Assembly: GCA_051008735.1 (NCBI GenBank)
Contig: JBPCXH010000016.1
Location: forward strand, 1-9,932
Length of the DNA stretch: 9,932 nt
Source: J054 sp051008735
GTDB lineage: Bacteria; Pseudomonadota; Gammaproteobacteria; Steroidobacterales; GCA-2729495
Reading direction: 5' to 3'
The notes beneath the pieces are model-generated. The model had not been told where the DNA came from, did not search any database, and worked only from the letters and a program-made list of their open reading frames with translations. Below, in pieces: positions 1 to 7,305 of the stretch (within the stretch, counting starts at the first letter, position 1; each line of letters begins with the position of its first letter). The position numbers and the translations under genes are program-made.

Positions 1-576
1 ATTGAACGGATCAATGTGGCGACCTATCAGTCGGTTTCCGGCGCCGGCCGCAGTGCCATGGAAGCTTTGGCCGGCCAGACGGCCGGGTTAATGAACGGCC
101 AGGGCCTGGAACTTGAGGGTAATGAGAAGCAGATCGCGTTTAATGCGATCCCGCACATCGACAGCTTCCAGGACAACGGGTATACAAGGGAAGAGATGAA
201 GATGGTCTGGGAAACCCGCAAGATCCTCGGTGACGAGAGTATCCGGGTCAATCCCACGGCGGCGCGGGTGCCGGTGTTTTACGGGCACTCCGAAGCTGTT
301 CATATTGAGACCAGAGATCGTATCTCAGCCGATGAGGTTCGCGCGCTGCTGGCGCGGGCGCCCGGCGTTGAGGTGCTGGATAAGCGGGATACGGGCGGGT
401 ATCCGACGGCAGTGACCGAGGGCGCGAAGCGTGACGAGGTTTTTGTCGGACGGATCCGCGAGGATATCTCTCATGATCATGGCATCAGCATGTGGGTGGT
501 TGCCGACAACATCCGGAAGGGTGCGGCGCTCAACAGCGTGCAGATTGCCGAGATATTGGTGCGTGACTACTTGTAG
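1..576 (+). CDS. asd: Aspartate-semialdehyde dehydrogenase, C-terminal part (5' end outside window)
   Basis: The reading frame is open from base 1 and ends at TAG 574-576, giving 191 residues of a protein usually near 340. The enzyme reduces aspartyl phosphate to aspartate semialdehyde with NADPH, on the route to lysine/diaminopimelate, threonine and methionine, in the cytoplasm. Visible family signatures are TYQSVSGAG (the Gln at fragment residue 10 matches the active-site Gln), and RVPVFYGHSE, in which Arg89 and His96 have the seven-residue spacing of the substrate-binding Arg and catalytic His. The catalytic Cys lies upstream of the window. The intact catalytic motifs favour a true Asd over the degenerate USG-1 paralogue that precedes fimV in pseudomonads. 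The first in-frame start-like codon in the window, GTG at 16, is internal, because family residues (IERIN) continue upstream of it. The gene sits just before fimV, as often seen. Confidence 0.95.
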   Translation: MERINVATYQSVSGAGRSAMEALAGQTAGLMNGQGLELEGNEKQIAFNAIPHIDSFQDNGYTREEMKMVWETRKILGDESIRVNPTAARVPVFYGHSEAVHIETRDRISADEVRALLARAPGVEVLDKRDTGGYPTAVTEGAKRDEVFVGRIREDISHDHGISMWVVADNIRKGAALNSVQIAEILVRDYL

Positions 577-584
577 GCTATAGT
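556..584 (+). promoter_or_regulatory. Candidate sigma70 promoter for fimV
   Basis: TTGGTG (556-561, three of six matches to the -35 consensus) and TATAGT (579-584, five of six to the -10 consensus) are separated by 17 bases. This would start a transcript near 591, giving an ~80-nt leader ahead of fimV. The -35 box lies inside the end of asd. This is a pattern match only. Confidence 0.35.
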
Positions 585-632
585 TATGTTCAATCCAATC
601 GCCTGAGAGTAAGTGTGCGCTTACTTGTAGGC
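568..632 (+). repeat. 11-bp direct repeat at the asd stop and in the fimV leader
   Basis: TACTTGTAGGC occurs at 568-578 and again at 622-632, 54 bases apart. The first copy contains the asd stop codon. The second overlaps the right arm of the inverted repeat at 608-625. The sequence between and around the copies does not match, so this is not a clean long duplication. It may be the relic of a small rearrangement, a paired binding site, or chance. Confidence 0.4.
608..625 (+). repeat. Short inverted repeat in the asd-fimV gap
   Basis: AGTAAG (608-613) and CTTACT (620-625) are perfect reverse complements around a 6-nt loop. No T-run follows, so it is not a standard intrinsic terminator. It could be a protein-binding site or a weak hairpin in the fimV leader. 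The stem is AT-rich and short, so chance is possible. Confidence 0.35.
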
Positions 633-661
633 AGCCACGGATGATGCAGGGACTGTTAGTC

Positions 662-666
662 GGGGA
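662..666 (+). promoter_or_regulatory. Ribosome binding site deciding the fimV start
   Basis: GGGGA at 662-666 lies six bases before ATG 673 and only three before the in-frame GTG 670. The spacing favours ATG 673 as the start. Confidence 0.55.
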
Positions 667-672
667 ATTGTG

Positions 673-3603
673 ATGCCGCGAATTTATATCTTCGCGATCT
701 TGGTGTTGGCCTGGATCCTGCCCTCAACCGTCTTTGCCCTCGGGCTGGGCGAAATCGACTTGAAGTCGGCTCTAAACCAGCCCTTCTTGGCGGAAATTCC
801 GGTGACGTCCGCGTCTTCGGATGAGGTGACAGACCTGGAGGTGGCGTTGGCTTCCAACGACACCTTCGATCGCTATGGGCTGATTTTGCCCGCCTTCATG
901 CTTGATTTTGAGTTCGCGGTGACCGCGCGCGACGGACGCAGTTTTATTCGCGTGAGTTCGCGAAACCCGGTGATTGAGCCTTTCGTCACCATGCTGCTGG
1001 AAGTCAAATGGGCCCAGGGTCGCTTGCTGCGGGAGTATACGGTCCTGCTGGATCCCCCCATATTTGACGCCGCGGTCGCTGCGGCGCCGGTGGCGCCTTC
1101 TGCCCCCGCGCCGGCAGCCGCGCCGCAGCCCGTTCAGCGCCCTGCAGCTCCGCGCGAGCCGGCACGCGCTCCAACCCCTGCTCCAGCCCCCGCTCCGGTA
1201 CCGGCGGCTCGGCCTTTGCCAGCTGCCAACCCGGGTTCCTTCGGTCCCGTGCAGCGCAATGAAACGCTGTGGGGTATAGCCCAGCGAACCCGGCCTGATC
1301 CCGCCATGGATATCAACCAGATGATGCTGGCGATTTATGCCGCTAATCCGGAAGCTTTTAACGGCAATATCAACCGCTTGCGGGCCGGCGCTATTTTGCG
1401 TATTCCGGACGCGGCCGAAGTGTCTTCGGTATCCCGCCCTGATGCCTTCGCCGAAGTCCGACGCCAGAACAGCGCGTGGCGGCAGGACGAGCCGCCGACC
1501 GACACGGCGCGTCTGCGCCTGGTGCCGCCACCCAGCGGCGAGGCAGAAACGCCGGAACCGACCGTGAGCGCAGAGGCTGGCGCAACTCCCGCTGATGCAG
1601 CCCTGTCTGGCCGGGTCAGCGATCTGGAGGCGGAACTGGCCAATCGCGAGCGCTTACTCCAGTTGCGTAATGAAGAGCTGGCCGAACTGCAGGACCAGCT
1701 GGCTCAGCTTCGCCAACAGGAGCTTGATAAGCTTATTGCTGAGGGTGAAAGCGCGGAGCTTGCTGAACCTGTCACCGAATTACCCGGCGAGACTCTCGAG
1801 CCCGAGCCGGCGCCTGATGAAACCACTGTTCCTGCCCAGGCCCCCGAGCCCACTCGTTCCACCCTGCCGCCTGTGGTCAGTGCACCGGCTGATGAACCTT
1901 CGTTTATTGGCCAGTTGCTCGGCAGCATCTGGTTGTACGTTGGTTTAGGTGTCGCCCTGCTGGCCGGATTGTTGCTTGCCCGTCGTCGTCGCGGTGGCGA
2001 TGAGCCTACGGGCACCTGGGAGACCCTGGGCGGCGACGAGGTAATTGACGACCAGTCCCGCTTGTCAACGGAACGCTTGCGGGCGCCCGTTGGCGATGCA
2101 GAGGAAAAAACCTTCGTTGTCGAGGAAGTACCTGCGGAGGATTCCTTTGGTCTGGAGGTGGGCAGCGGCACCGAAGTGATGGAGATCAATCGGTCCGGTG
2201 ATCAGGAGCTGCCGCTGGAGAAAACTCTCAGCAGCGACGGTGCACTGAATCTTGACCAATCGGATCCCCTGGCAGAGGCCGAATTCCATTCGGCCTATGG
2301 CCTTTACGACCAGGCTGCAGACCTGTTGAACGCAGCGATTGAGGTGGAGCCAGATCGGCTCGATCTGCGACGCAAACTGATCGAGGTCAATTTCAGCTGG
2401 GATAACAGCGGTGCTTTCCTGAAGGCCGCGACGGAATACAACGATCGTATCGAACCCGGCTCAGATTCCTTCTGGAATAAGGTCTTGGTCATGGGTAAGC
2501 AATTGTGCCCCAATGAGGCCCTGTTTGAGGGCGCACCGGGCGCAACAGTCGGCGGCGATGACTTGGATCTGGCATTGGATGATGAGGGGGCCGGTGCGGT
2601 CGATCTCGATCTCGATGCGGGTGACGGTGATGTTGACCTGGACTTGTCGGCTGGGCCTGATGACATGGGCCTGGACTTTGATATGGGCGATGCTGCGCTT
2701 GATGAGGAAGAGGCAGACCACTCTCCGACGGAGGAACAATTGGCGGGAGACTCGCCCACCGTTGAGACGCCGACGATTGAGACGGCTGGCCTGTCTTCGC
2801 CAACGGTAGAAACACCGACCATCGAACAGCCCATGAATGAGCCGACGATGGAGACGCCAACCATTCAGACCCCGATTGATGTGGGTATGGATGAGGATTC
2901 CGGCGATGCGACGGCGGCCCTGGATCTGGATGAGCTGGGCCTTGATTTGTCCGAGTTTGAGGACGCGGCTGCTGATGTGGAAGAAGCTGCTGATGAGGAA
3001 GAAATTGTCGGCGATGACGATGCCACCCTGCTGGCCAGTGATCTGAACGATGATGAATTGCTGGCGAATGCGGCCTCCGGTCTGGATTCCACAGCCGAGG
3101 TGGAGCAACTGAGCGATGACTTGCCGGATGATGAAGACATGGACGTGGATTCCACCGCAGAGATGCGCTCTTTGGAAGACATGGATGAAGACCCGGGGCT
3201 GGATGCACTGAGTTCCGCGCTGGCCAAGAGCACGCCTGGTGCAGAAACAGGCGGCGAGACGGACAGCGAGACGGACAATACCGTCGATCAGCCAAGGGCT
3301 GTATCCGACGAAACAGCCGAGCTACCCGGCCCTGCGGACGTGCAGGACGAGGGCATCGATTTAGATATCGGCGACGAGGTCCCCGCTGAAGACCTGCCCA
3401 CCAGCGCCATGGAGAAGCCGAAGGTTAGCGGACCGGAAGGTCCCACCATGACCGAGGTGGGCACCAAGCTTGATCTGGCACGGGCCTATATCGACATGGG
3501 TGATCCCGAAGGCGCCAAGAGCATTTTGGGCGAAGTCATCGATGAAGGTGACGAAGCGCAACGCCAGGAGGCGCAGCGCCTGCTCGACAATTTGTCGAGC
3601 TGA
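673..3603 (+). CDS. fimV: FimV, polar pilus-assembly/peptidoglycan-binding hub protein
   Basis: This is a 976-residue inner-membrane protein starting at ATG 673. Domains in order: signal peptide (1-22, cleavage after VFA); FimV N-terminal domain containing ALNQPFLAEI; Ala/Pro-rich linker (~131-185); LysM peptidoglycan-binding domain (~191-246, with NETLWGIAQR); predicted coiled coil (~310-355); transmembrane helix (~419-436) followed by four Arg; TPR-like segment (~531-595); long Asp/Glu-rich cytoplasmic region (~617-915); and the C-terminal FimV motif with TKLDLARAYIDMGD (~928-976). In Pseudomonas, FimV promotes pilus secretin assembly, twitching and cAMP signalling, and marks the cell pole. 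The length is close to that of the P. aeruginosa protein (~919). Residues 695-732 carry three copies of a PTVETPTIE-type repeat. The gene lies in its usual place before truA. The domain order is diagnostic; twitching itself cannot be inferred from this window. Confidence 0.95.
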   Translation: MPRIYIFAILVLAWILPSTVFALGLGEIDLKSALNQPFLAEIPVTSASSDEVTDLEVALASNDTFDRYGLILPAFMLDFEFAVTARDGRSFIRVSSRNPVIEPFVTMLLEVKWAQGRLLREYTVLLDPPIFDAAVAAAPVAPSAPAPAAAPQPVQRPAAPREPARAPTPAPAPAPVPAARPLPAANPGSFGPVQRNETLWGIAQRTRPDPAMDINQMMLAIYAANPEAFNGNINRLRAGAILRIPDAAEVSSVSRPDAFAEVRRQNSAWRQDEPPTDTARLRLVPPPSGEAETPEPTVSAEAGATPADAALSGRVSDLEAELANRERLLQLRNEELAELQDQLAQLRQQELDKLIAEGESAELAEPVTELPGETLEPEPAPDETTVPAQAPEPTRSTLPPVVSAPADEPSFIGQLLGSIWLYVGLGVALLAGLLLARRRRGGDEPTGTWETLGGDEVIDDQSRLSTERLRAPVGDAEEKTFVVEEVPAEDSFGLEVGSGTEVMEINRSGDQELPLEKTLSSDGALNLDQSDPLAEAEFHSAYGLYDQAADLLNAAIEVEPDRLDLRRKLIEVNFSWDNSGAFLKAATEYNDRIEPGSDSFWNKVLVMGKQLCPNEALFEGAPGATVGGDDLDLALDDEGAGAVDLDLDAGDGDVDLDLSAGPDDMGLDFDMGDAALDEEEADHSPTEEQLAGDSPTVETPTIETAGLSSPTVETPTIEQPMNEPTMETPTIQTPIDVGMDEDSGDATAALDLDELGLDLSEFEDAAADVEEAADEEEIVGDDDATLLASDLNDDELLANAASGLDSTAEVEQLSDDLPDDEDMDVDSTAEMRSLEDMDEDPGLDALSSALAKSTPGAETGGETDSETDNTVDQPRAVSDETAELPGPADVQDEGIDLDIGDEVPAEDLPTSAMEKPKVSGPEGPTMTEVGTKLDLARAYIDMGDPEGAKSILGEVIDEGDEAQRQEAQRLLDNLSS
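2755..2868 (+). repeat. Threonine-rich peptide repeat inside fimV
   Basis: Three in-frame copies of a nine-residue unit occur: PTVETPTIE (2755-2781), PTVETPTIE (2800-2826) and PTMETPTIQ (2842-2868). The first two copies are identical as protein but use different codons at several positions, which suggests the protein motif is kept by selection rather than being a fresh duplication. The segment lies in the acidic cytoplasmic part of FimV. Confidence 0.8.
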
Positions 3604-3620
3604 AGCCGGGTCAGCGGGCG

Positions 3621-4412
3621 TTGACAGAACCGGGCCCAGGGCTCCGGCGTGTCGCTATCGGGGTTGAATACGATGGCACGCCCTACAACGGGTGGCAGAT
3701 GCAGCCCCACGCGCCGAGCATTCAGGACACACTGAACGACGCCTTGTCCCAGGTTGCCAATGAAACAGTGTCTTGCGTGGGCGCGGGTCGGACGGATACC
3801 GGCGTCCATGCGGCCGGCCAGGTCGCGCATTTTGACACGGCGGCCGAACGCACGCCCAGATCCTGGCTGCTGGGCTTAAACAGCAATTTACCGTCTGACA
3901 TCAGCGTTCAATGGGCCATCGCTGTGTCGGATGATTTTCACGCCCGCTACCGGGCTACCAGCCGGGTCTATCGATATCGCATTCTGAATCAGCAGGCGCG
4001 TTCTGCCCTTGAGCACAATCGGGCCTGGTGGGTACGCCAGCCGCTCAACGTCAGCGCGATGAGAGCTGCAGCCGGGTACTTTATCGGCAAGCACGACTTT
4101 TCTGCTTTTCGCGCCGCGGCCTGTCAGTCCAAGAGCCCGGTGCGCACCCTGACCCGGATGGAGTTAAGCCAGCAAGGCGCGATGCTTTGCTTTGAGATTG
4201 AGGCCAATGCCTTCCTGCACCACATGGTCAGAAATATGCTGGGTACCCTGGTCCGGGTTGGCCGGGGCGAGGCCGAGCCTGTCTGGGTCCGTGATCTACT
4301 GGCCACTCGCGACCGCAAGCTGTCCGGCATGACAGCTCCGGCGGCAGGGTTGACGCTCATGGCAGTTCGTTATCCGGCAATTTTTGGCCTGCCCGATGAC
4401 CAGGTGACGTGA
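3621..4412 (+). CDS. truA: tRNA pseudouridine(38-40) synthase TruA
   Basis: This 263-residue enzyme converts uridines 38-40 in the anticodon arm of many tRNAs to pseudouridine. The catalytic Asp is residue 59 in the family motif GRTDTGVHA. The N-terminal EYDGTPYNGWQ strand and the later motif FRAAACQSKSPVR are also typical. The length matches the family (E. coli 270). The start is TTG 3621. No ATG or GTG lies in frame between the end of fimV and the conserved RRVAIGVEYDG block, so TTG is the best available choice, though the ribosome binding site is weak (GCGGG-like). It begins 17 bases after fimV, so translation may depend on fimV readthrough by ribosomes. The gap to accD contains neither trpF nor dedA, which often sit there. 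Confidence 0.95.
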   Translation: MTEPGPGLRRVAIGVEYDGTPYNGWQMQPHAPSIQDTLNDALSQVANETVSCVGAGRTDTGVHAAGQVAHFDTAAERTPRSWLLGLNSNLPSDISVQWAIAVSDDFHARYRATSRVYRYRILNQQARSALEHNRAWWVRQPLNVSAMRAAAGYFIGKHDFSAFRAAACQSKSPVRTLTRMELSQQGAMLCFEIEANAFLHHMVRNMLGTLVRVGRGEAEPVWVRDLLATRDRKLSGMTAPAAGLTLMAVRYPAIFGLPDDQVT

Positions 4413-4431
4413 TTCGCCCGCGGTGCTTGTT

Positions 4432-4437
4432 TATGAT
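4432..4437 (+). promoter_or_regulatory. Possible -10 box just before accD
   Basis: TATGAT (4432-4437) matches five of six -10 consensus bases. No convincing -35 box lies 16-18 bases upstream. If used, transcription would begin around 4444-4446, almost at the accD start codon. This is speculative. Confidence 0.2.
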
Positions 4438-4446
4438 GCTTAACCC

Positions 4447-5310
4447 ATGAACTGGTTCGACAAGATCATGCCTTCGCGCATCAATACCGAGCGCCGCAAG
4501 CGTTCGGTCCCTGAGGGCTTATGGCTCAAATGCCGTCAATGCAGCGCGCAGTTGTATCGCTCGGAACTGGAGCGAAATTTTCACGTCTGTCCGAAATGCA
4601 GTTACCACATGCGCATTACCGCGCGGGAACGTCTGGAGATGTTTCTGGATCAAGGCACGGGTCGGGATTTGGCCGACAATCTGGAACCCGTTGATCCGCT
4701 TAAATTTAAGGACAGCAAACGCTATCGCGACCGGATCACGCAGGCTCAGCGAGACACGGGGGAGGCGGACGCACTGGTCGCCATGACGGGTCAGCTCAAG
4801 GGGCAGCCGGTGGTGTCCACGGCCTTTGAATTCAAGTACATGGGTGGCTCCATGGGCTCGGTAGTGGGAGAGAAGTTTTCCCGGGCGGCGACCTTCAGTC
4901 GGGATAACCAGATGCCGTTGATAAATTTTTCCGCCAGTGGTGGAGCACGTATGCAGGAGGCGTTGTTCTCCCTCATGCAAATGGCCAAGACCAGCGGTGC
5001 CCTGGCCGCCCTGGCCGAGGCGCGGGTGCCCTATGTGTCCGTGCTCACGGATCCTACGACCGGGGGTGTGTCGGCGAGTCTTGCCATGCTGGGTGATATC
5101 AATATCGCCGAGCCGAATGCACTGATTGGTTTTGCCGGACCGAGGGTTATCGAACAGACCGTCCGCGAAACCCTGCCTGAAGGCTTCCAGCGCAGTGAAT
5201 TCTTACTCGAGCATGGCGCCCTGGATATGATCGTGGACCGGCGCGAGCTGCGCGACGAAGTGGCGCGATTGCTGGCCAAGTTGATGAAGAAGCCTGAGCC
5301 CGTCGACTGA
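4447..5310 (+). CDS. accD: Acetyl-CoA carboxylase carboxyltransferase subunit beta
   Basis: This 287-residue subunit pairs with AccA to move the carboxyl group from biotin on AccB to acetyl-CoA, making malonyl-CoA for fatty-acid synthesis. The N-terminal four-Cys zinc ribbon is complete (Cys29, Cys32, Cys48, Cys51), matching E. coli spacing. The crotonase-fold core shows SASGGARMQEA (162-172) and DPTTGGVSASLAM (from 202), the glycine pairs that form oxyanion holes. The start ATG 4447 gives the standard MNWFDKI N-terminus. No Shine-Dalgarno sequence is visible in the preceding AT-rich bases, which is unusual for this window. The gene lies 34 bases after truA and 28 before folC. The accD-folC pairing is widely conserved. 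Confidence 0.97.
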   Translation: MNWFDKIMPSRINTERRKRSVPEGLWLKCRQCSAQLYRSELERNFHVCPKCSYHMRITARERLEMFLDQGTGRDLADNLEPVDPLKFKDSKRYRDRITQAQRDTGEADALVAMTGQLKGQPVVSTAFEFKYMGGSMGSVVGEKFSRAATFSRDNQMPLINFSASGGARMQEALFSLMQMAKTSGALAALAEARVPYVSVLTDPTTGGVSASLAMLGDINIAEPNALIGFAGPRVIEQTVRETLPEGFQRSEFLLEHGALDMIVDRRELRDEVARLLAKLMKKPEPVD

Positions 5311-5338
5311 GGTCGGCGCGCCCTTTGAGCAACCGGGC

Positions 5339-6607
5339 ATGTCCCGATCCCTGACAGCATGGCTCGAGTATCAGGAGTCTCTGCACCCGCGTGAGATTGA
5401 ACTGGGCCTGGACCGCAGTCGTCTGGTGGCTGAACGGCTTAATCTCAGACCGCCGGCCGGCCGGGTATTCACCGTTGCCGGAACCAACGGCAAAGGCTCA
5501 ACAGCTCATTATCTCAATAGCCTGATGACTGGCCGTGGCTGGCGAGCCGGCCTGTATACCTCGCCCCATTTGCGGCTATATAACGAGCGCATCCGAGTTG
5601 CTGGTCAGGCGGTGAGCGATGAGGCCCTCGTGGCGGCTTTTGAAGCGGTTGATAATGCCCGCGCCGAGGTACCCCTGACCTATTTTGAGTTTGGGACGCT
5701 AGCGGCCCTGTGGCTCTTTACCGAGGAAAACCTCGACGCCTGGGTTCTTGAAGTTGGCCTGGGCGGGCGTCTGGACGCGGTCAACCTCATCGATGCGGAC
5801 TTCAGTCTGATTACCACCGTGGATTTTGATCATCGCGACTGGCTGGGCGATACCATCGAGGCGATTGCTGCGGAAAAGGCAGGCATTCTGCGGCCGCATC
5901 GACCCGCTTTCTATGGTGACCAGCCCCTGCCCGCTGCGGTTCGTAATCGGGCCGATGCTATTGCTGCAGATCTGAGAGTGGCCGGGCAGGATTTTGGCCA
6001 CGTGCGCAGTGACGATCACTGGGGCTGGTGGACCGATGGCTTTGATCAGGCGAATTTGCCAATGCCTTCACCCGGGGATGATGTCCAGCTGGCTAATCTC
6101 AGCCTGGCCCTGGCGGCGGCTGGGGCTTGCGACCGGGATCTTCTGGCTAGTGGCAATATCTCGTCGCTCGTCTCCCGGTTTGAGGTCTCCGGGCGTTTTC
6201 AGCGTTGCTCTCGAGAGGGCCAGGAATGGATTTTTGACGTCGCCCACAACCCGCAGGCCGCCGGCGTCCTCGCGCAGCGGGTCCGTGAATTGCCGCCGGT
6301 GGCTGTGACCACCCTGGTGCTCGGTCTGCATGCCAGTAAGGATCTGAACGGATTTCTTGCGCCTTTTGATGGCCTGATCCAGCGTTGGATTTGCTGTCGG
6401 GCCGGTCAAATGGCGGGTTGGGACCCCGGTGGGCTGGCAACCCGGCTGGAGGTCATGGGCAAGCTTGAGGTCTTTTATGAGGAATCACCCGCTGCTGCTG
6501 TCGCCCTGGCCGCCGGGGGCACGCCGCGTTCGGAACGGGTTATCGTCTGCGGTTCCTTTGAAGTCGTGGGCCCCGCCATGGCTGCTCTGGGATTAACCGT
6601 TAACTGA
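5339..6607 (+). CDS. folC: Bifunctional folylpolyglutamate synthase/dihydrofolate synthase
   Basis: This 422-residue Mur-ligase-type enzyme adds glutamate to dihydropteroate and then to folates, using ATP, in the cytoplasm. The P-loop GTNGKGS is at 48-54. TSPHL follows, then EVGLGGRLDA (138-147) and the AEKAGI motif, whose Lys180 is the residue carbamylated in relatives. DVAHNP (His303, Asn304) marks the C-terminal ligase domain. The length is the same as E. coli FolC (422). ATG 5339 gives the expected short N-terminus before the AWLEYQESLHP block. The ribosome binding site is weak. It is 28 bases downstream of accD, so co-transcription is likely. Nothing in the sequence suggests damage. Confidence 0.96.
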   Translation: MSRSLTAWLEYQESLHPREIELGLDRSRLVAERLNLRPPAGRVFTVAGTNGKGSTAHYLNSLMTGRGWRAGLYTSPHLRLYNERIRVAGQAVSDEALVAAFEAVDNARAEVPLTYFEFGTLAALWLFTEENLDAWVLEVGLGGRLDAVNLIDADFSLITTVDFDHRDWLGDTIEAIAAEKAGILRPHRPAFYGDQPLPAAVRNRADAIAADLRVAGQDFGHVRSDDHWGWWTDGFDQANLPMPSPGDDVQLANLSLALAAAGACDRDLLASGNISSLVSRFEVSGRFQRCSREGQEWIFDVAHNPQAAGVLAQRVRELPPVAVTTLVLGLHASKDLNGFLAPFDGLIQRWICCRAGQMAGWDPGGLATRLEVMGKLEVFYEESPAAAVALAAGGTPRSERVIVCGSFEVVGPAMAALGLTVN

Positions 6608-6626
6608 TGCGCTTGTTCCAGCATCA
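6605..6626 (+). repeat. Inverted repeat over the folC stop codon
   Basis: TGATGC (6605-6610, containing the folC stop) is the exact reverse complement of GCATCA (6621-6626), with a 10-nt loop. The stem is only six base pairs and no T-run follows, so I do not call it a terminator. It could be chance or a weak attenuating hairpin. Confidence 0.25.
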
Positions 6627-6657
6627 AGGCTGCCAAGCTTTGCGTCACCGAAGGTTT

Positions 6658-6663
6658 TATACT
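6658..6663 (+). promoter_or_regulatory. Possible -10 box upstream of dedD
   Basis: TATACT (6658-6663) matches five of six -10 consensus bases, in the 79-nt gap between folC and dedD. A start near 6670 would give a ~20-nt leader that includes the ribosome binding site. No good -35 box is seen at proper spacing (TTGCGT at 6640 is only 12 bases away). If real, it would give dedD-cvpA-purF a promoter of their own. Confidence 0.28.
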
Positions 6664-6680
6664 GCACGCCGCGTTGTTCG

Positions 6681-6684
6681 AGGT
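6681..6684 (+). promoter_or_regulatory. Ribosome binding site deciding the dedD start
   Basis: AGGT at 6681-6684 is five bases before ATG 6690 and only two before the in-frame TTG 6687, so ATG 6690 is preferred. It also gives the family-typical MDRQLL N-terminus. Confidence 0.5.
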
Positions 6685-6689
6685 CTTTG

Positions 6690-7298
6690 ATGGATCGCCA
6701 GCTCCTAGAGCGCATGGTTGGCGCTGCGGTACTGATCCTGGCACTCGTGGTCATTGCGCCCGCGATCCTGGACGGACCGGGTGACGGTACCGAAGCGGTG
6801 CCCGTTTCGGTACCCGGCGACCGTGTGGTTCGCACCGTGACAATTCGCCCCGACCAGCGCGCTGAGCAGCCGCCGGTGGCTATACAGAGCCCGCCTGCCA
6901 GACCGGCGCAGAAGCCCGTGGAACCCAAAGTTGCTGCTGCGCCGGCGCCGCCTCCGGAGGCAAAACCCAGGCCAGAGCAAAAACCTGAGCCTAAGCCAGA
7001 GCCAAAACCAAAACCCGTCGCCAAGGCGGCACCAAAACCGGCGACAACGGCCAATCTCAGCGGCTGGGCGGTGCAGCTCGGAAGCTTCGCTAATCAGGCC
7101 AATGCAAAACGCCTTTCAGGGGAAGTCGCCGCCAAGGGTTACAAAACCTATTTGCTGCCCCTGAAACGGGACGGACGAACCCTGTACCGGGTGCGTGTGG
7201 GGCCTGAATCCACGCGACAGGCCGCCGATGAATTGGCAGCCAGGCTCAAGCAAGCGGGTTATAAAGGCCAGGTGGCGGCCCAAAGCCCGGAGTCATGA
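6690..7298 (+). CDS. dedD: DedD-like SPOR-domain cell division protein
   Basis: This 202-residue protein begins with a short cytoplasmic stretch, MDRQLLERM, and one membrane helix (~9-27). A Pro/Lys/Glu-rich periplasmic linker follows (~62-122, including an EPKPEPKPKP run), then a C-terminal SPOR domain (~123-199) with WAVQLGSFAN, LYRVRVGP and a final KQAGYKG element. SPOR domains bind peptidoglycan lacking stem peptides at the division septum, and DedD in E. coli assists constriction. Both the architecture and the position between folC and cvpA match dedD. The length is near E. coli DedD (220). Sequence similarity between DedD orthologues is low outside SPOR and the N-terminus, so the symbol rests partly on synteny. 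cvpA begins seven bases after the stop. Confidence 0.88.
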   Translation: MDRQLLERMVGAAVLILALVVIAPAILDGPGDGTEAVPVSVPGDRVVRTVTIRPDQRAEQPPVAIQSPPARPAQKPVEPKVAAAPAPPPEAKPRPEQKPEPKPEPKPKPVAKAAPKPATTANLSGWAVQLGSFANQANAKRLSGEVAAKGYKTYLLPLKRDGRTLYRVRVGPESTRQAADELAARLKQAGYKGQVAAQSPES

Positions 7299-7305
7299 GA
7301 ACGCG

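Noticed and set aside
608..625. Intrinsic terminator after asd
   Set aside because: The inverted repeat has an AT-rich 6-bp stem and no following T-run.
670..672. GTG 670 as fimV start
   Set aside because: It is only three bases after the GGGGA ribosome binding site. ATG 673 has better spacing and the same signal peptide.
1069..1236. Ala/Pro-rich run in fimV as possible repeat expansion or frameshift
   Set aside because: A Pro/Ala linker between the N-terminal domain and LysM is usual in FimV, and the frame continues into a good LysM domain.
2304..3295. Long open frames on the minus strand (up to 268 codons) opposite fimV
   Set aside because: They are shadows of the Asp/Glu-rich fimV region: GAT, GAC and GAG codons read backwards rarely give stops. 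The translations are low-complexity Ser/Arg/His/Pro-rich with no recognisable domain, and fimV is clearly the coding frame.
6605..6626. Intrinsic terminator after folC
   Set aside because: It has only a six-pair stem with a 10-nt loop and no T-run; the next gene could still be on the same transcript.
7195..7305. Longer cvpA start at GTG 7195
   Set aside because: The extra 37 residues lie entirely inside the dedD SPOR domain in another frame and have no CvpA similarity. ATG 7306 gives the family N-terminus.
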